A DNA stretch of 64,000 nucleotides from Leptospiraceae bacterium (GCA_024233875.1 JACKPB010000004.1:186001-250000), one strand, 5' to 3'. Shown: positions 9,581 to 19,398, counted from the first letter of the stretch. Translations and numbers: made by a program. Notes: generated by a model from the sequence alone, not told the origin.

Positions 9581-10270
9581 ATGAGACGGTTCACTTTACT
9601 TTTTAGCCTATGTATTCTCTCCGGAATCAGCATTCATTCTTATGAATTGGACCGGGAAGTTCAAATCGACCTGGATGGAGACGGTAAGCCTGAGTCCATT
9701 TTGGTGAAAGGGAGTGAGGGTGGAGCAGTAATTACCATCAATAAGAAAAAGTTTCCTATTGATCAAGAAATCGCAAGTTTTGAAATTGTAGACATTCAGG
9801 TTTCAGACAAGCAGAAAGAAATTTCATTGAGTGGCTCTTTGGATTACGATCCGGTTTATTTTCTTACCTGGAAAAAGAATCAAATTGTTTTGGTCGGAAA
9901 AGCCTATAGTCCTGAGATTCAGGGAAATGGAATTCTCTACTCTAACTCCTGGCAGGGATTTTGGAGTAAAAAAGATAAGTTTACTCTCGCTGAAAAAACT
10001 CATCAATTGAAACAATCCGAGCAAGACTTTTATTATGTGGGGCAGGTCGGTAAGGTAGAGAAGAGTTTCCCTATTTATTCAAATGAAACTATGAGTGAAA
10101 AATTAGCCTATTTAAAAAAAGGTTCCGAGATCATGATTCTGATTTCAAAAGTTCATCCGAAAGATTCTTCAAAAAACAAATATCTGGTGAAGTCGGAATC
10201 AAATTTGCTGGGTTGGATTTCTGAAAAAGAAATTCAAAAGTTTTTATCAGGAATCAATTGGGCAGGTTAA
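9581..10270 (+). CDS. Exported SH3-domain protein, function unknown
   Basis: 229 residues. An N-terminal signal peptide (about residues 1-20, with FSLCILSGISIHS) is followed by DLDGDGKPE, a short Asp-rich loop of the kind seen in FG-GAP or dockerin-like calcium sites. The last ~80 residues resemble an SH3-type domain (GQVGKVEKSFPIYSN, then YLVKSESNLLGWISEKE). It may be related in style to the preceding SH3-like lipoprotein, but a terminator separates them. The 3' end overlaps the convergent PP2C gene by 4 bp. No specific function can be given. Confidence 0.7.
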   Translation: MRRFTLLFSLCILSGISIHSYELDREVQIDLDGDGKPESILVKGSEGGAVITINKKKFPIDQEIASFEIVDIQVSDKQKEISLSGSLDYDPVYFLTWKKNQIVLVGKAYSPEIQGNGILYSNSWQGFWSKKDKFTLAEKTHQLKQSEQDFYYVGQVGKVEKSFPIYSNETMSEKLAYLKKGSEIMILISKVHPKDSSKNKYLVKSESNLLGWISEKEIQKFLSGINWAG

Positions 10271-11040
10271 ATATCTATTACCTGAAATAGGATGAAGGTG
10301 ATGTTGTCCCTTCCGCCTCTGATGAGACTTTGGTACTGCAAATCCTCTGCTACTCTTTCTATGTCAAATTTTCCGTTAGTGATCATCAGCATCTCGTCTG
10401 TGCTGAAACTCTCCCAGAGTCCGTCAGTACAGAGTAGAAAATGCATGCCTACTTTGATCTTGATTTCTTTGAAATAGATTTCCGGTTCTTCTTCCGAAAG
10501 ATCTCCAATGACTGCGGATGTGAGAATGTTTTTTTGAGGATGGGTTCTCATTCCTTCTTCATCAATCAATCCGGAATTGTAAAGACTCTGGACCATAGAG
10601 TGGTCGTTGGTCAATTTTTCAAGATAGGAAGAATCCATCCTGTAGATACGACTGTCTCCACAATTGAAAATAATAGCTTTGTTTTTTCGGAAAACCATGC
10701 CTGTAACGGTAGTTCCCAATCCATAGGCATTGTGTTGGATCGCTACCTTATTGAGTTGGATCTTGGAGCCTACAATGTGCTTCCTTATGGATCTGGGGCT
10801 GATGAGCTCTGATTGACGCTCTTTCAAATACTCCAAAACTGTGGAACTCGCTAGCTCCCCATTGACATGACCTCCCATACCATCAGCAACACATAAGAGA
10901 AGTGAATCCCCTTCCAATACTTTATAAGCGGGGGATTTCATATTTTTTTGAACAATTACAGAATCGTGAAGAAGTAGAGAGTCCTCATTTGATTTCCGAA
11001 CATTTCCAAAATGGGATGTGTATGTTGCCTTGATAATCAT
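10267..11040 (-). CDS. PP2C-family Ser/Thr protein phosphatase
   Basis: 257 residues carrying the PPM/PP2C signature motifs in order: RKSNEDS near the N-terminus, VADGMGGH with the metal-binding aspartate, GDSRIYR, the HSMVQ region, LCTDGLWE and the terminal GRDNITFILF. All metal-coordinating aspartates of the family that I can place are present. It lacks a signal peptide or membrane segment, so it should act in the cytoplasm, removing phosphate from Ser/Thr-phosphorylated proteins. No cognate kinase gene is adjacent. Confidence 0.88.
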   Translation of the reverse strand: MIIKATYTSHFGNVRKSNEDSLLLHDSVIVQKNMKSPAYKVLEGDSLLLCVADGMGGHVNGELASSTVLEYLKERQSELISPRSIRKHIVGSKIQLNKVAIQHNAYGLGTTVTGMVFRKNKAIIFNCGDSRIYRMDSSYLEKLTNDHSMVQSLYNSGLIDEEGMRTHPQKNILTSAVIGDLSEEEPEIYFKEIKIKVGMHFLLCTDGLWESFSTDEMLMITNGKFDIERVAEDLQYQSLIRGGRDNITFILFQVIDI

Positions 11041-11173
11041 TGATGATTGGGAGTATTTCCAGATTTATTAAAAATAAACACTACATAAGGGTTCATGGGA
11101 AAATTTGCTTTAAATAAAAATACTGATTTAGGAAGGATATGACTGTCAAACGAATTTTGTTTCAAAGTAGCCA

Positions 11174-13093
11174 TTATTCTATAAAATCCCATACACTTCG
11201 GATCGCATCCATTTCCCTTACATATTCTAAAAAGCTTCTGTAAAAAGAGTTTCTCGAAATAGTTTCACTGTTTCCTATTAAAATCAATTCTTTTCTGGCC
11301 CGGGAAATGGCTACATTCATTCTTCTGGTGTCTTCCAGGAATCCTATCTCTCCCTCATCATTGGATCGAACCAGACTAATAAAAATAACATCCTTTTCGG
11401 AGCCCTGAAATGAATCTATCGTATCGATAAAGACAAAAGGATCATCAATAGCAGATGGAAGAGATTCTCTGAATTTCTTCACCTGTGATCGATAGGGACT
11501 GAGTACTCCTATCGAAATCTTTTCCGCAGTTCTCTCATTTTCTTCTCTATAGTCTGAAATGATTTTTGTTAGAATCTCTTTTTCACCCAAATTGAAGAGA
11601 GATTCGGATTCTTCCTCTTTCTCTTCATAGTAATCGGCTCCGACTGTATCTATAAATAGAATATGTTTTTTGCCTGAAATCCCCTCAAATGGGAGCTCCC
11701 AGTGTGCATTTCCGGGGCCCGACACTAGTTGCTTTTTGTAAAAACTCAGGTTGGGAAATCCCATGATCTCATCATTCATTCGATATTGTATGGAGAGTAG
11801 AGACGTCAATTCTGAAGATGTATGGATTTCCAGTAACCTCTCCAAAAATGAAATTTGTAAGCCACCCTTGACAGCATCCGGTGATTTTACTGTTGGGGGA
11901 AGTTGAAAAGGATCTCCGGCAAAGACTATTCGTTTGGTAGGTGCAAGTAGAACTGCGAGCCAGATCGCAGGTTCCAACGCCTGAGTAGCTTCGTCTACTA
12001 TGACAGTAGAAAATCCCAGATGTTTCAAAACGGGATTCTGGAAAACCCCGGTTAGGGTAGAGACAATTACATTTGAAGAATCATAGATTCGTTTATAAAT
12101 ATTTTTTTCAATTTCTTTTGCCTGATCGAGATAGACATAGGCATCTTTTTTCATCCTTGCTCTTTCTTCGCGTTCTTTTTTCCCAAATTTTCTTTTAAAC
12201 TTCTTCGCTTTACGCAGAATTTCATGAGCCCTTTTTTTATAGTTCAGAACATTTTTGTAATCACTATCCAAACTCACCCGACTTTCCAGACAGGATTGAA
12301 ATACAGATTCAGAAACCCTCGCAGGATTTCCCAGGCGGGTAGTATAGATTGATTTTTTTAAAAGTTTTTCAATGATTAGATCTGCTGCTACATTACTGGC
12401 AGTGCAGATCATAACTTTCTCTCCCATTTCATTGACCAATCGTTCTGTCAATTCTACCAGAGTCGTAGTCTTTCCTGTTCCCGGAGGTCCATGCAAAATG
12501 AAGAAATCCTGAGAGTTGATCGCTTTTTGAATCGCAGAATTTTGGCTTGAATTCAGCCCAGAAACAGGTTGGAAGTCATAGTTTTGAAATTCAGTATTTT
12601 TGAATCCGAGAAGTTTATCTCTCAGTCCGAGGAAACGTTTGTTTTGTGTTGTTTTCATTTCCTGAAGTGCAAACTTCATCGCTTTGTAAGAAATTTCATT
12701 GAATGAGAGTTCCATAGAAAAACTACCTTCTTCAATGAAGTCAGGAATTTCATCGTTGAAGAAAAGTATTTTGGCTGTATTGCCTTTGAGGTAAGTAAGT
12801 GTACCCTCAACGATTTCTTCTCTATCCCGAAAAATTTTTACAGGACTCCCGGGAGAAAATGCAGGAGGGATATTGTCTTCCCGTTTCTTCAACTCCAAAA
12901 GACTTCTTTCCGGTAGAGGATGCTCTAAATTGACCAGCTCACAGGATTTCCAAAGAATTCCGGATTCAACTTTTTCTGAGTTGGATGTATTGTTTAAGAG
13001 TTCATTGAATTCATTTATTTCATAATTTTCTTCGAGTTCAAGCAAATCTGTCAGATGAGAAACATACTCTTCAACGTTTTCAAATTTCTTCAT
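11174..13093 (-). CDS. SF1 helicase of the Upf1/IGHMBP2-like type
   Basis: 639 residues. Motif I HGPPGTGKTTTL is near residue 200, motif Ia region MICTASNVAADLI follows, motif II is VIVDEATQALEPA near 365, motif III GDPFQLPPTVKS, then YRMNDEIM, the DSFQGSEKDVIFISLVRS segment and NVAISRARKELILIGN. This is the full set for a superfamily 1B DNA/RNA helicase. An N-terminal ~150-residue part has a beta-barrel-like region (VKIFRDREEIVEGTLTYL). A charged lysine-rich insertion lies between motifs Ia and II. Its stop-side partner is upstream: it overlaps ubiX by 4 bp, so they share a transcript. Its substrate is not known. Confidence 0.88.
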   Translation of the reverse strand: MKKFENVEEYVSHLTDLLELEENYEINEFNELLNNTSNSEKVESGILWKSCELVNLEHPLPERSLLELKKREDNIPPAFSPGSPVKIFRDREEIVEGTLTYLKGNTAKILFFNDEIPDFIEEGSFSMELSFNEISYKAMKFALQEMKTTQNKRFLGLRDKLLGFKNTEFQNYDFQPVSGLNSSQNSAIQKAINSQDFFILHGPPGTGKTTTLVELTERLVNEMGEKVMICTASNVAADLIIEKLLKKSIYTTRLGNPARVSESVFQSCLESRVSLDSDYKNVLNYKKRAHEILRKAKKFKRKFGKKEREERARMKKDAYVYLDQAKEIEKNIYKRIYDSSNVIVSTLTGVFQNPVLKHLGFSTVIVDEATQALEPAIWLAVLLAPTKRIVFAGDPFQLPPTVKSPDAVKGGLQISFLERLLEIHTSSELTSLLSIQYRMNDEIMGFPNLSFYKKQLVSGPGNAHWELPFEGISGKKHILFIDTVGADYYEEKEEESESLFNLGEKEILTKIISDYREENERTAEKISIGVLSPYRSQVKKFRESLPSAIDDPFVFIDTIDSFQGSEKDVIFISLVRSNDEGEIGFLEDTRRMNVAISRARKELILIGNSETISRNSFYRSFLEYVREMDAIRSVWDFIE

Positions 13094-13698
13094 TCACTTT
13101 CTCCGGGGCGCCATTTGGGAAATAATTCTGTCTCTATACCCAAGAGTTGGAAGGCTCTACCTGCGATGAAATCAGCCAGATCATCCAGAGTTTTGGGCAT
13201 TTGATAGAAACCGGGTGAAGCGGGAAGTAAAATCGCTCCGGCTGAATCTAGGGAAAGCATATTACGTAGATGAATCGAATTGTACGGTGTCTCTCTCGGA
13301 ACTAAAATGAGTCTTCTTCTTTCTTTCAGGGTAACATCCGCACAACGCTCTATGAGATTTTCTGTAATCCCGGCATTTATGGTTGCTATTGTTTTCATAG
13401 AGCAGGGAATGATGAGGGTAGCATCCCAGGTATTGGAACCCGAAGCGATATCGGCACCGATGTCTAAAAATTTTTTATAGTGGATCTTGTGAATGGGATC
13501 GAGTTTCCATTTGTTTGTAATGAAATCAATTATATCGTGAGGAGTTTGAACATTAGTTTCATATTCCTCTCTAAAGATTCTGATAGATGCCGGTGATACT
13601 ATTAAATGTGTTTCACCCGGGAGCACCAACAATTGCTTGATAAATCGAGCGGCATAGATCGAGCCGGAAGCGCCGGCCATTCCCAGAACAAGTTTCAT
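13090..13698 (-). CDS. ubiX: UbiX/Pad1-type flavin prenyltransferase
   Basis: 202 residues of the flavoprotein fold typical of UbiX: GMAGASGSIYAARFIKQLL at the N-terminus, the SPASIRIFREEYE region, then IPCSMKTIATINAGITENLIERCADVTLKERR and LVPRETPYNSIHLRNML. UbiX makes the prenylated FMN cofactor used by UbiD-type decarboxylases. It overlaps ubiA upstream and the helicase downstream by 4 bp each. In menaquinone-using bacteria such UbiX and UbiA homologues can serve the futalosine route, so the quinone made is not settled by this gene. Confidence 0.92.
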   Translation of the reverse strand: MKLVLGMAGASGSIYAARFIKQLLVLPGETHLIVSPASIRIFREEYETNVQTPHDIIDFITNKWKLDPIHKIHYKKFLDIGADIASGSNTWDATLIIPCSMKTIATINAGITENLIERCADVTLKERRRLILVPRETPYNSIHLRNMLSLDSAGAILLPASPGFYQMPKTLDDLADFIAGRAFQLLGIETELFPKWRPGESE

Positions 13699-14603
13699 AA
13701 ACTACCTCCACTGAATTTTGAAACTAAAAGATCCCATTTGTCGAGGAGTACTCCCAGAAAGAGAATGATTGAAATGGAAGCATTGATATGAAAAAAAGCG
13801 ATTGGGATTTTACTGAAGTCATCCTTTTTTACCAATAGGTGTTCTATTGAAAAAAGAATTCCTGTGATACAAAGAAAGAGAAAGAAAGGCAAACCCATGT
13901 CTCCATAAATCCCCGAATAGACCAGAAGACTAAAAGAAATCAAATGAGAAATTCGGGCAATCCAGAGTGCTTTTTCTATTCCGAATCTTCCGGGAATAGA
14001 ATAAAGGTTCTGGGACCTGTCAAATTCATAGTCCTGAATAGAATAAAGTATGTCAAATCCTGCAATGTGAAACATCAAACCAAATGACCAGAGAGCGGGT
14101 AGCAAGCTGAGTTCATCTCTAATCGCAATCCATGCTCCTGAAGGTGCTATACCGATACCCAATCCGAGTACAAAATGACAGAGCCAGGTAAATCTTTTGG
14201 TATAGCTATAAAACAATACTATCATCAGTGTGGGAATGGATAAATAAAAACTAAGTTGATTGATAAAATAAGTGGAGAGAACGAAAATAAATGAGAAAAA
14301 AATTGTGAAGTATAGAACTGAATTCTCAGACAAAATTCCAGCAGGTATTTCTCTGTTTTGAGTTCTGGGGTTTCGGGCGTCGATTTCTTTATCCACATAT
14401 CGATTGAACCCCATGGCAGCATTTCTGGCACTTACCATACATATGAGAATAAAAAAAGATTTTATTCCCAGCTCGTAGAGATTGGATTTTGAGTCTTCGA
14501 GAATCGCATAGAGTACGGAAAAACCTGCAAAAGGAAGAGCAAAGAGGGTATGGCTGAACTTGACCATTTTCCCATAATTATAAATAGTTTGAAAAAAACT
14601 CAA
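13695..14603 (-). CDS. ubiA: UbiA-family prenyltransferase (4-hydroxybenzoate polyprenyltransferase-like)
   Basis: 302 residues, about eight or nine membrane segments. The two Asp-rich motifs of the family are present: NRYVDKEIDARNPRTQNREI, near residue 67, and YEFDRSQNLYSIP, near residue 192. The enzyme joins a polyprenyl chain to an aromatic acid in quinone synthesis. The start is a TTG at 14603, supported by AGGAGA 6 nt upstream; an ATG lies further in but would cut the first helix. It overlaps ubiX by 4 bp. It could equally be the MqnP-type enzyme of the futalosine menaquinone pathway. Confidence 0.88.
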   Translation of the reverse strand: MSFFQTIYNYGKMVKFSHTLFALPFAGFSVLYAILEDSKSNLYELGIKSFFILICMVSARNAAMGFNRYVDKEIDARNPRTQNREIPAGILSENSVLYFTIFFSFIFVLSTYFINQLSFYLSIPTLMIVLFYSYTKRFTWLCHFVLGLGIGIAPSGAWIAIRDELSLLPALWSFGLMFHIAGFDILYSIQDYEFDRSQNLYSIPGRFGIEKALWIARISHLISFSLLVYSGIYGDMGLPFFLFLCITGILFSIEHLLVKKDDFSKIPIAFFHINASISIILFLGVLLDKWDLLVSKFSGGSL

Positions 14604-14672
14604 ATTGGTTCTCCTGAAAAGATTACTTTAGTATCAAAATATTGTAGCGGGAATTCGTTTTTTAATTCGGAC

Positions 14673-15623
14673 TCAATACAAATCTCCATCTGACTTTAAG
14701 ATAAGAATAGAAGAATTTGTCTCTTTCGGCCATTCTTCTTTTTCGGAAAGAAATTTGTCCGTTTGGTCTGAGCTTATTTCCAGCCAATGAGAGTAGCCTA
14801 TAAGGATCAAAGAAAATCGATTCATGATCTTTTTGGAATTCTTATCTGTAGAAGTAGCCCTGATCCCTTTTGAAAAATATTTCCTTAGTTTTTCTTCGGA
14901 TGGTTCATTTCCTTTTTCATAAACCAGATTGATATCCTGGACACCATCTTTTTGGATCATCCCTCCAATTTCAAAAAGTATGTCCGACTCAATAGGATTT
15001 TGATAGTAGATCAATAGAGATGAGATTTGTTTGAACCCTCTATCTAAAAAAATCCCAACTCTACTTTTTACCTGAGAAACTATTGTATCTACCTTCCCAC
15101 CTAAAATATTATCTCCAAAAAGTGTTTTTGCAGCACCGATGATAAGATAATCATAATCTTTGGAATTTGTGAGACTTACTATCTCTGAGGTGATATTGTT
15201 TGTATGATGATATATTGTTTGAAGAGATACTAATTTTTCTTCAGCTAATTTCGTAATCGGTTTGAAAATCTCTTTGGAGTTTTTCCCCGTATTCTCTATA
15301 GTTATTTTTTCTGAGACTGGAGATAAGTGAATCGCAGAATACTCACAGGATTTCTTGAATATAGAATAGGAAAGTAGGAGAAGGGTAGAGCCGGATTGAG
15401 GTGGACCGAAAGCGATGAGAACCGATGGTAGGTTTTGTTTTTTTAAGTTTGTATCGGTTACAAATTTTTCTTTTTTGACAAGTAGAATTCGAATCAATGG
15501 TGATGAAGTGAGGGTGGAAATCAAACCCATGAGAACTAGAAGAGTGAAGAGTTCTCCTGAAATGATTCCCAGATCATAACCTATATTCAGAACTACCAAT
15601 TCCATAATCCCTCTTGTATTCAT
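14673..15623 (-). pseudogene. CPA2 (Kef-type) cation:proton antiporter, C-terminal fragment
   Basis: The visible frame begins at MNTRGIMELVVLNIGYDLG, which is not a start but the conserved segment before the last helices of CPA2 antiporters. Reading the same frame upstream past the ATG gives GYSTRERTALGVL, also typical of the family, so translation naturally entered from further upstream. After two last membrane helices there is a ~200-residue cytoplasmic part of USP-like type (PSVLIAFGPPQSGS, DYDYLIIGAAKTLFGDN). The piece lies in a different frame from the N-terminal fragment. It might still be translated on its own, but a working antiporter is unlikely. Confidence 0.8.
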
Positions 15624-16138
15624 TAGTACTCCGAGAGCGGTTCTTTCACGGGTGGAGTATCCCAGGATCCGACCGCATCCAGATTCATTCCGACTACAAA
15701 CATAAAAATAAGCATTCCGAACTGACTTAGGGTACTCAGAATGGAAATCGAGGATTCAGGAAAGAAAATCCGGTAGAAATTTGGAAAAATCAACCCGAGA
15801 ACAGTGGGTCCGAGGACAATCCCGGCACCAATTTCACCTAGAATGGCCGGTTGTCCATTTTTCTTTAGAATTGTGACCAATCCTCTAGAAAGAAAAATCA
15901 TTAGAAATATTTGAAAAGTCAGGAGTAAAATTGGTTTTTGAAGCTTATCTCTCGGAAAGTGAAAGTTCTTTAAAGCCTGGGAACTAAAATCCACTTTGAA
16001 AGCAGAGTCGGAAATTTTAAAGCTCTTGAAGGGAGAAAAATCACTAAAATAAAAAAAAATAAAGGAAAAAAGAATAAAAATACCCAGGGCTAAAAAGTAG
16101 TATTTACCTGAAATCGTGGTTTTAAGATTTTTTTCCAT
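15623..16138 (-). pseudogene. CPA2 (Kef-type) cation:proton antiporter, N-terminal fragment
   Basis: 171 residues with a first membrane segment (FLALGIFILFSFIFFYF), a periplasmic loop, then helices ending in the family motif GEIGAGIVLGPTVLG and MLIFMFVVGMNLDA. After GMNLDA the frame runs into an unrelated short tail (VGSWDTPPVKEPLSEY) and stops. The middle helices, expected to hold the ion-binding site, are missing. The bases CTGGATGCGG at the join would read LDA in one frame and SGCG in the frame of the C-terminal fragment. This suggests a deletion between short direct repeats. There is no sign of an inserted element. Confidence 0.82.
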
Positions 16139-16291
16139 TGGATAGAATTCTATTCTCAGTTATTGAACAATTCAACTTTATATATAAAAATTTAGGAATG
16201 AAAAAATTCAATTAAATGATTCTCTGAAGCTATAGAAAAAGAGATAGGATTTTTGAAAACGAGTATAAATTCCAAAAAATGATACACAAAT

Positions 16292-16320
16292 TTGACTTTA
16301 TAAAATCCTTACTATATCAG
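16292..16320 (+). promoter_or_regulatory. Possible sigma-70-type promoter for pyrG
   Basis: TTGACT at 16292-16297, 17 bp spacing, then TATCAG at 16315-16320. The -35 box matches TTGACA at five of six positions, the -10 box only at four. It lies about 25 bp before the start of pyrG in the region shared with the divergent broken antiporter gene. Confidence 0.4.
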
Positions 16321-16344
16321 TCACTTGAAAATTGAGGTGTGAAA

Positions 16345-17967
16345 TTGATAAAATCTAAGTTTATCTTCATAACGGGTGGGGTTGCATCATCCCTGGGTAA
16401 GGGTGTTACTGTAGCGGCACTCGGTTGTCTTCTGGAGTCGCGGGGGTATACTGTGGCTCTTCAAAAAATGGATCCCTATATCAATATTGATCCCGGAACG
16501 ATGAGTCCCTATCAACATGGGGAAGTTTTTGTGACAAATGATGGTGCGGAAACCGATTTGGATCTCGGCTATTATGAAAGATTTACGAGTCAGGAATTTT
16601 CAAGGGCACATTCTGTATCTACAGGTCAAATCTATCATTCTGTGATAGAAAGAGAAAGAAAGGGGGATTATCTTGGTAGGACCGTTCAGGTAGTTCCGCA
16701 CATCACCAATGAAATAAGAAACCGCATTTATCTTATCGGAAAGGACAAAGAGCCGGATTTCATCCTGGTTGAAATCGGTGGGACGGTTGGAGATATTGAG
16801 TCTGTACCTTTCCTGGAAGCGATTCGTCAGATGAGATACGAGCATGGTTCATCCCAGGTGCTTTTCATTCACCTGACCCTGGTACCGACCATTTCTGTTG
16901 CCGGTGAAGCCAAGACCAAGCCCACCCAACATTCCGTTAAGGAATTATTGGGCATTGGAATCCAACCGGATATCTTAGTGTGTCGTATACGTGAGCCTAT
17001 GACGAAAGAGATGAAGGCAAAGCTTTCTCTTTTTTGCAACGTGAAAGAAGAGAATGTAATCGCGGCTATAGATATCAAGGATTCTATCTATGAGATTCCT
17101 AAGATGTACAAGGATGAAAAATTGGATGAGGTTGTTCTCGGAAGCCTGGGAATGTCTCTCAAAAAATCCAATTTTACTGAATGGGATAGGATCATAAAGA
17201 AAATCAAGTCCGCAACCAAAGTAGTGAACATTGCTATAGTTGGAAAGTACATCAGTCTTCAGGATGCATATCGATCCATTTATGAATCCCTTTCCCATGG
17301 TGGAATCGAGAATGATGTTCGTATCGAACACATCAAAATCAATCCCGAGGATCTCGACAAAACCAATATCAAAGAAAAAATGAAGAATGTTCATGGAATT
17401 TTGGTGCCCGGTGGATTTGGGGAAAGGGGGATCGAGGGAAAGATCCTGGCAATCAATTATGCCCGAACAAAAAATATTCCTTTTTTTGGGATTTGTCTGG
17501 GAATGCAATGTGCTGTGATTGAATTTGCACGAAATGTTTTAGGCCTCAAAGACGCCAACTCTACCGAGTTCACTCCGAACACCAAGAATCCTGTCATTTC
17601 TCTTCTCGAAGAACAAACAGATGTAGAAAGGATGGGAGGAACCATGAGATTGGGGGCCTATCCCTGTGTAATGAAAAAAAATACCCTGGTCTACAGTGAA
17701 TACAAGCTGGAAAGAACTAGTGAACGCCACAGACATAGATTTGAGTTTACACTTCGTTATCGACCGGAATTTGAAAAATCCGGGATGGTCATTTCCGGGA
17801 CATCTCCGGACGAAAAACTGGTAGAAATCATTGAGGTTCCCGCTCATCCCTGGTTTGTAGGTGTTCAGTATCACCCCGAATTCAAGTCCAAGCCCATAGC
17901 ACCCCATCCACTTTTTGTGGGATTCATCCGGGCGGCTTCCAAGTTGATCGGAAAGGGGGAGAAATGA
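16345..17967 (+). CDS. pyrG: CTP synthase
   Basis: About 540 residues, normal length. The synthetase half opens with KFIFITGGVASSLGKG (P-loop) and continues with MDPYINIDPGTMSPYQHGE. The C-terminal half is a class I glutamine amidotransferase: PGGFGERGIEGK, FFGICLGMQC with the nucleophile cysteine, and VQYHPEF with the histidine-glutamate pair. It makes CTP from UTP using glutamine and ATP. GTG at 16339 is only 1 nt after GAGG (16334-16337), whereas TTG at 16345 has a 7-nt spacing and matches family N-termini better, so I favour TTG. It heads a forward operon; CTP is also needed to activate KDO, made by the next gene. Confidence 0.95.
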   Translation: MIKSKFIFITGGVASSLGKGVTVAALGCLLESRGYTVALQKMDPYINIDPGTMSPYQHGEVFVTNDGAETDLDLGYYERFTSQEFSRAHSVSTGQIYHSVIERERKGDYLGRTVQVVPHITNEIRNRIYLIGKDKEPDFILVEIGGTVGDIESVPFLEAIRQMRYEHGSSQVLFIHLTLVPTISVAGEAKTKPTQHSVKELLGIGIQPDILVCRIREPMTKEMKAKLSLFCNVKEENVIAAIDIKDSIYEIPKMYKDEKLDEVVLGSLGMSLKKSNFTEWDRIIKKIKSATKVVNIAIVGKYISLQDAYRSIYESLSHGGIENDVRIEHIKINPEDLDKTNIKEKMKNVHGILVPGGFGERGIEGKILAINYARTKNIPFFGICLGMQCAVIEFARNVLGLKDANSTEFTPNTKNPVISLLEEQTDVERMGGTMRLGAYPCVMKKNTLVYSEYKLERTSERHRHRFEFTLRYRPEFEKSGMVISGTSPDEKLVEIIEVPAHPWFVGVQYHPEFKSKPIAPHPLFVGFIRAASKLIGKGEK

Positions 17968-18818
17968 GTCAATTGATTTCTGAAAGAGAGTTCCTGGGCT
18001 CCAAAATCGGTGGTAAGAATCCATTTTTTCTTATAGCCGGACCCTGTGTGATGGAATCGAGAGAATTATTGGATCGTGTCGCTTCAGAAATGCTCGATAT
18101 CTGTAAATCCTTGGGGATAACCTATATTTTTAAGAGTAGTTTTGACAAGGCAAACCGATCATCGATTTCCTCATTCCGTGGTGTAGGATTGGAAGAGGGC
18201 ATGAAAAACCTGGATTTCATCAAAAATAAATATGATATTCCGGTTCTAACTGACGTTCATGAATCCTATCAAGTGGAAGCTCTTGAGCCTGTGGTCGATG
18301 TATTTCAAATTCCGGCATTTCTTTGCAGACAGACTGATCTCATAGCCAAAGCCGCTGAAACAGGAAAGTGGGTCAATGTCAAAAAAGGACAGTTTCTTGC
18401 TCCCTCTGATTCCAGGCATATTGTAAATAAGATAAAGGACTCCGGTTCGGAAAAATATTTGATTACGGAAAGAGGAACAACTTTCGGGTACAATAATCTT
18501 GTATTTGATACACGTGTGATTCCAATCCTGCACAGTATGGACATTCCTATTGTATTCGATGGAACCCATTCCGCCCAACTTCCCGGAGGTGCGGGAGACA
18601 TTACCGGTGGTCAAAGGGAATTTATTCCTGATCTGGTTCGGGCGGCTGTAGCTCTGGGTATAGAGGGGCTATTCATGGAAGTTCATCCCGATCCTCCAGC
18701 AGCCAAATCAGATTCTACTACCCAGTTCTATTTATCCAAAATGGGTAAGTTTTTAGAGAATTTGATCAAATTAGACCGGTTCATAAAAAATGAAAACTGG
18801 AATCATGAATCTGATTAA
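17964..18818 (+). CDS. kdsA: 3-deoxy-8-phosphooctulonate (KDO-8-P) synthase
   Basis: 284 residues, the usual length. It has FLIAGPCVMES, YIFKSSFDKANRSS, the GVGLEEGM region, IPVLTDVHES, the GQFLAPSD segment, TERGTTFGYNNLV, PIVFDGTHSAQLPGG and MEVHPDPPAAKSD. These are the PEP- and arabinose-5-phosphate-binding motifs of KdsA. It makes the KDO precursor of the LPS inner core. It overlaps pyrG by 4 bp (ATGA), preceded by a purine-rich GGGGG site, and overlaps lptC downstream. Its presence marks an LPS-bearing diderm. Confidence 0.95.
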   Translation: MSQLISEREFLGSKIGGKNPFFLIAGPCVMESRELLDRVASEMLDICKSLGITYIFKSSFDKANRSSISSFRGVGLEEGMKNLDFIKNKYDIPVLTDVHESYQVEALEPVVDVFQIPAFLCRQTDLIAKAAETGKWVNVKKGQFLAPSDSRHIVNKIKDSGSEKYLITERGTTFGYNNLVFDTRVIPILHSMDIPIVFDGTHSAQLPGGAGDITGGQREFIPDLVRAAVALGIEGLFMEVHPDPPAAKSDSTTQFYLSKMGKFLENLIKLDRFIKNENWNHESD

Positions 18819-19350
18819 TCTCTTAGTCTTTATTACGATTGGTACATTCATAAATTGTAATAAGATAAAACCTGAGAGAGTAGGAAGCGAAGACAAAGAA
18901 CAGGGAGCAACGATCACTATTCGAAATTTTCAGAGAGTTGCTTTTGATAATGATGGAGTATTGCAATGGCAATTGAATGCCGGGGAAACGTATTACTTTG
19001 CAAAATTGGATAGAACGATTCTATACAAAATCGATTTTGAACAATTCGAAAACAAGAAATCTAAAGCAAAGCTCAGAGCAGATAGAGGGGAGATCAGAAA
19101 GAAAGAAGATAAGCTTTTAGTTTGGGGAAATATATATCTAAAAACTTCCGAAGGTAGAATCCTCGAAGCAGATTCAGCAGAATTGGATACAGAAACTAAT
19201 ATCCTAACTTCCAATGGTGATGTAACTGTAAGGGGAGATGGGACGGTGATTCGGGGGAAAGGATTGGAAGCTGATAATAATTTAAATAAATATCGAATCC
19301 TTCAACCCCAGGCCATCACAACAGGTGGTGGGAATCCTTTAAAGAGATAA
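18790..19350 (+). CDS. lptC: LptC-like LPS export protein with lipoprotein-type signal
   Basis: 186 residues. The N-terminus is hydrophobic and ends TFINCN, which could be a lipobox; classical LptC instead keeps an uncleaved membrane anchor. The rest resembles an LptC/OstA beta-jellyroll: GVLQWQLNAGETYYF, KAKLRADRGEIRKKEDKLLVWGN and DSAELDTETNILTSNGDV. It overlaps kdsA by 29 bp from the first ATG. A second ATG at 18805 is possible, but the first supplies a lysine for the signal peptide n-region. Together with the next two genes it would form part of the bridge that moves LPS from the inner to the outer membrane. Confidence 0.78.
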   Translation: MKTGIMNLINLLVFITIGTFINCNKIKPERVGSEDKEQGATITIRNFQRVAFDNDGVLQWQLNAGETYYFAKLDRTILYKIDFEQFENKKSKAKLRADRGEIRKKEDKLLVWGNIYLKTSEGRILEADSAELDTETNILTSNGDVTVRGDGTVIRGKGLEADNNLNKYRILQPQAITTGGGNPLKR

Positions 19351-19398
19351 TGTATTTATACATCTTAAACCCGATAGAAAAACTTTTGGATATATATA

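Noticed and set aside
11150..11200. GTAGCCATT at the helicase 3' end as a fifth repeat copy
   Set aside because: Only about ten bases match the core, and the flanking TACC and ACTATAA ends are missing; most of it is helicase coding sequence.
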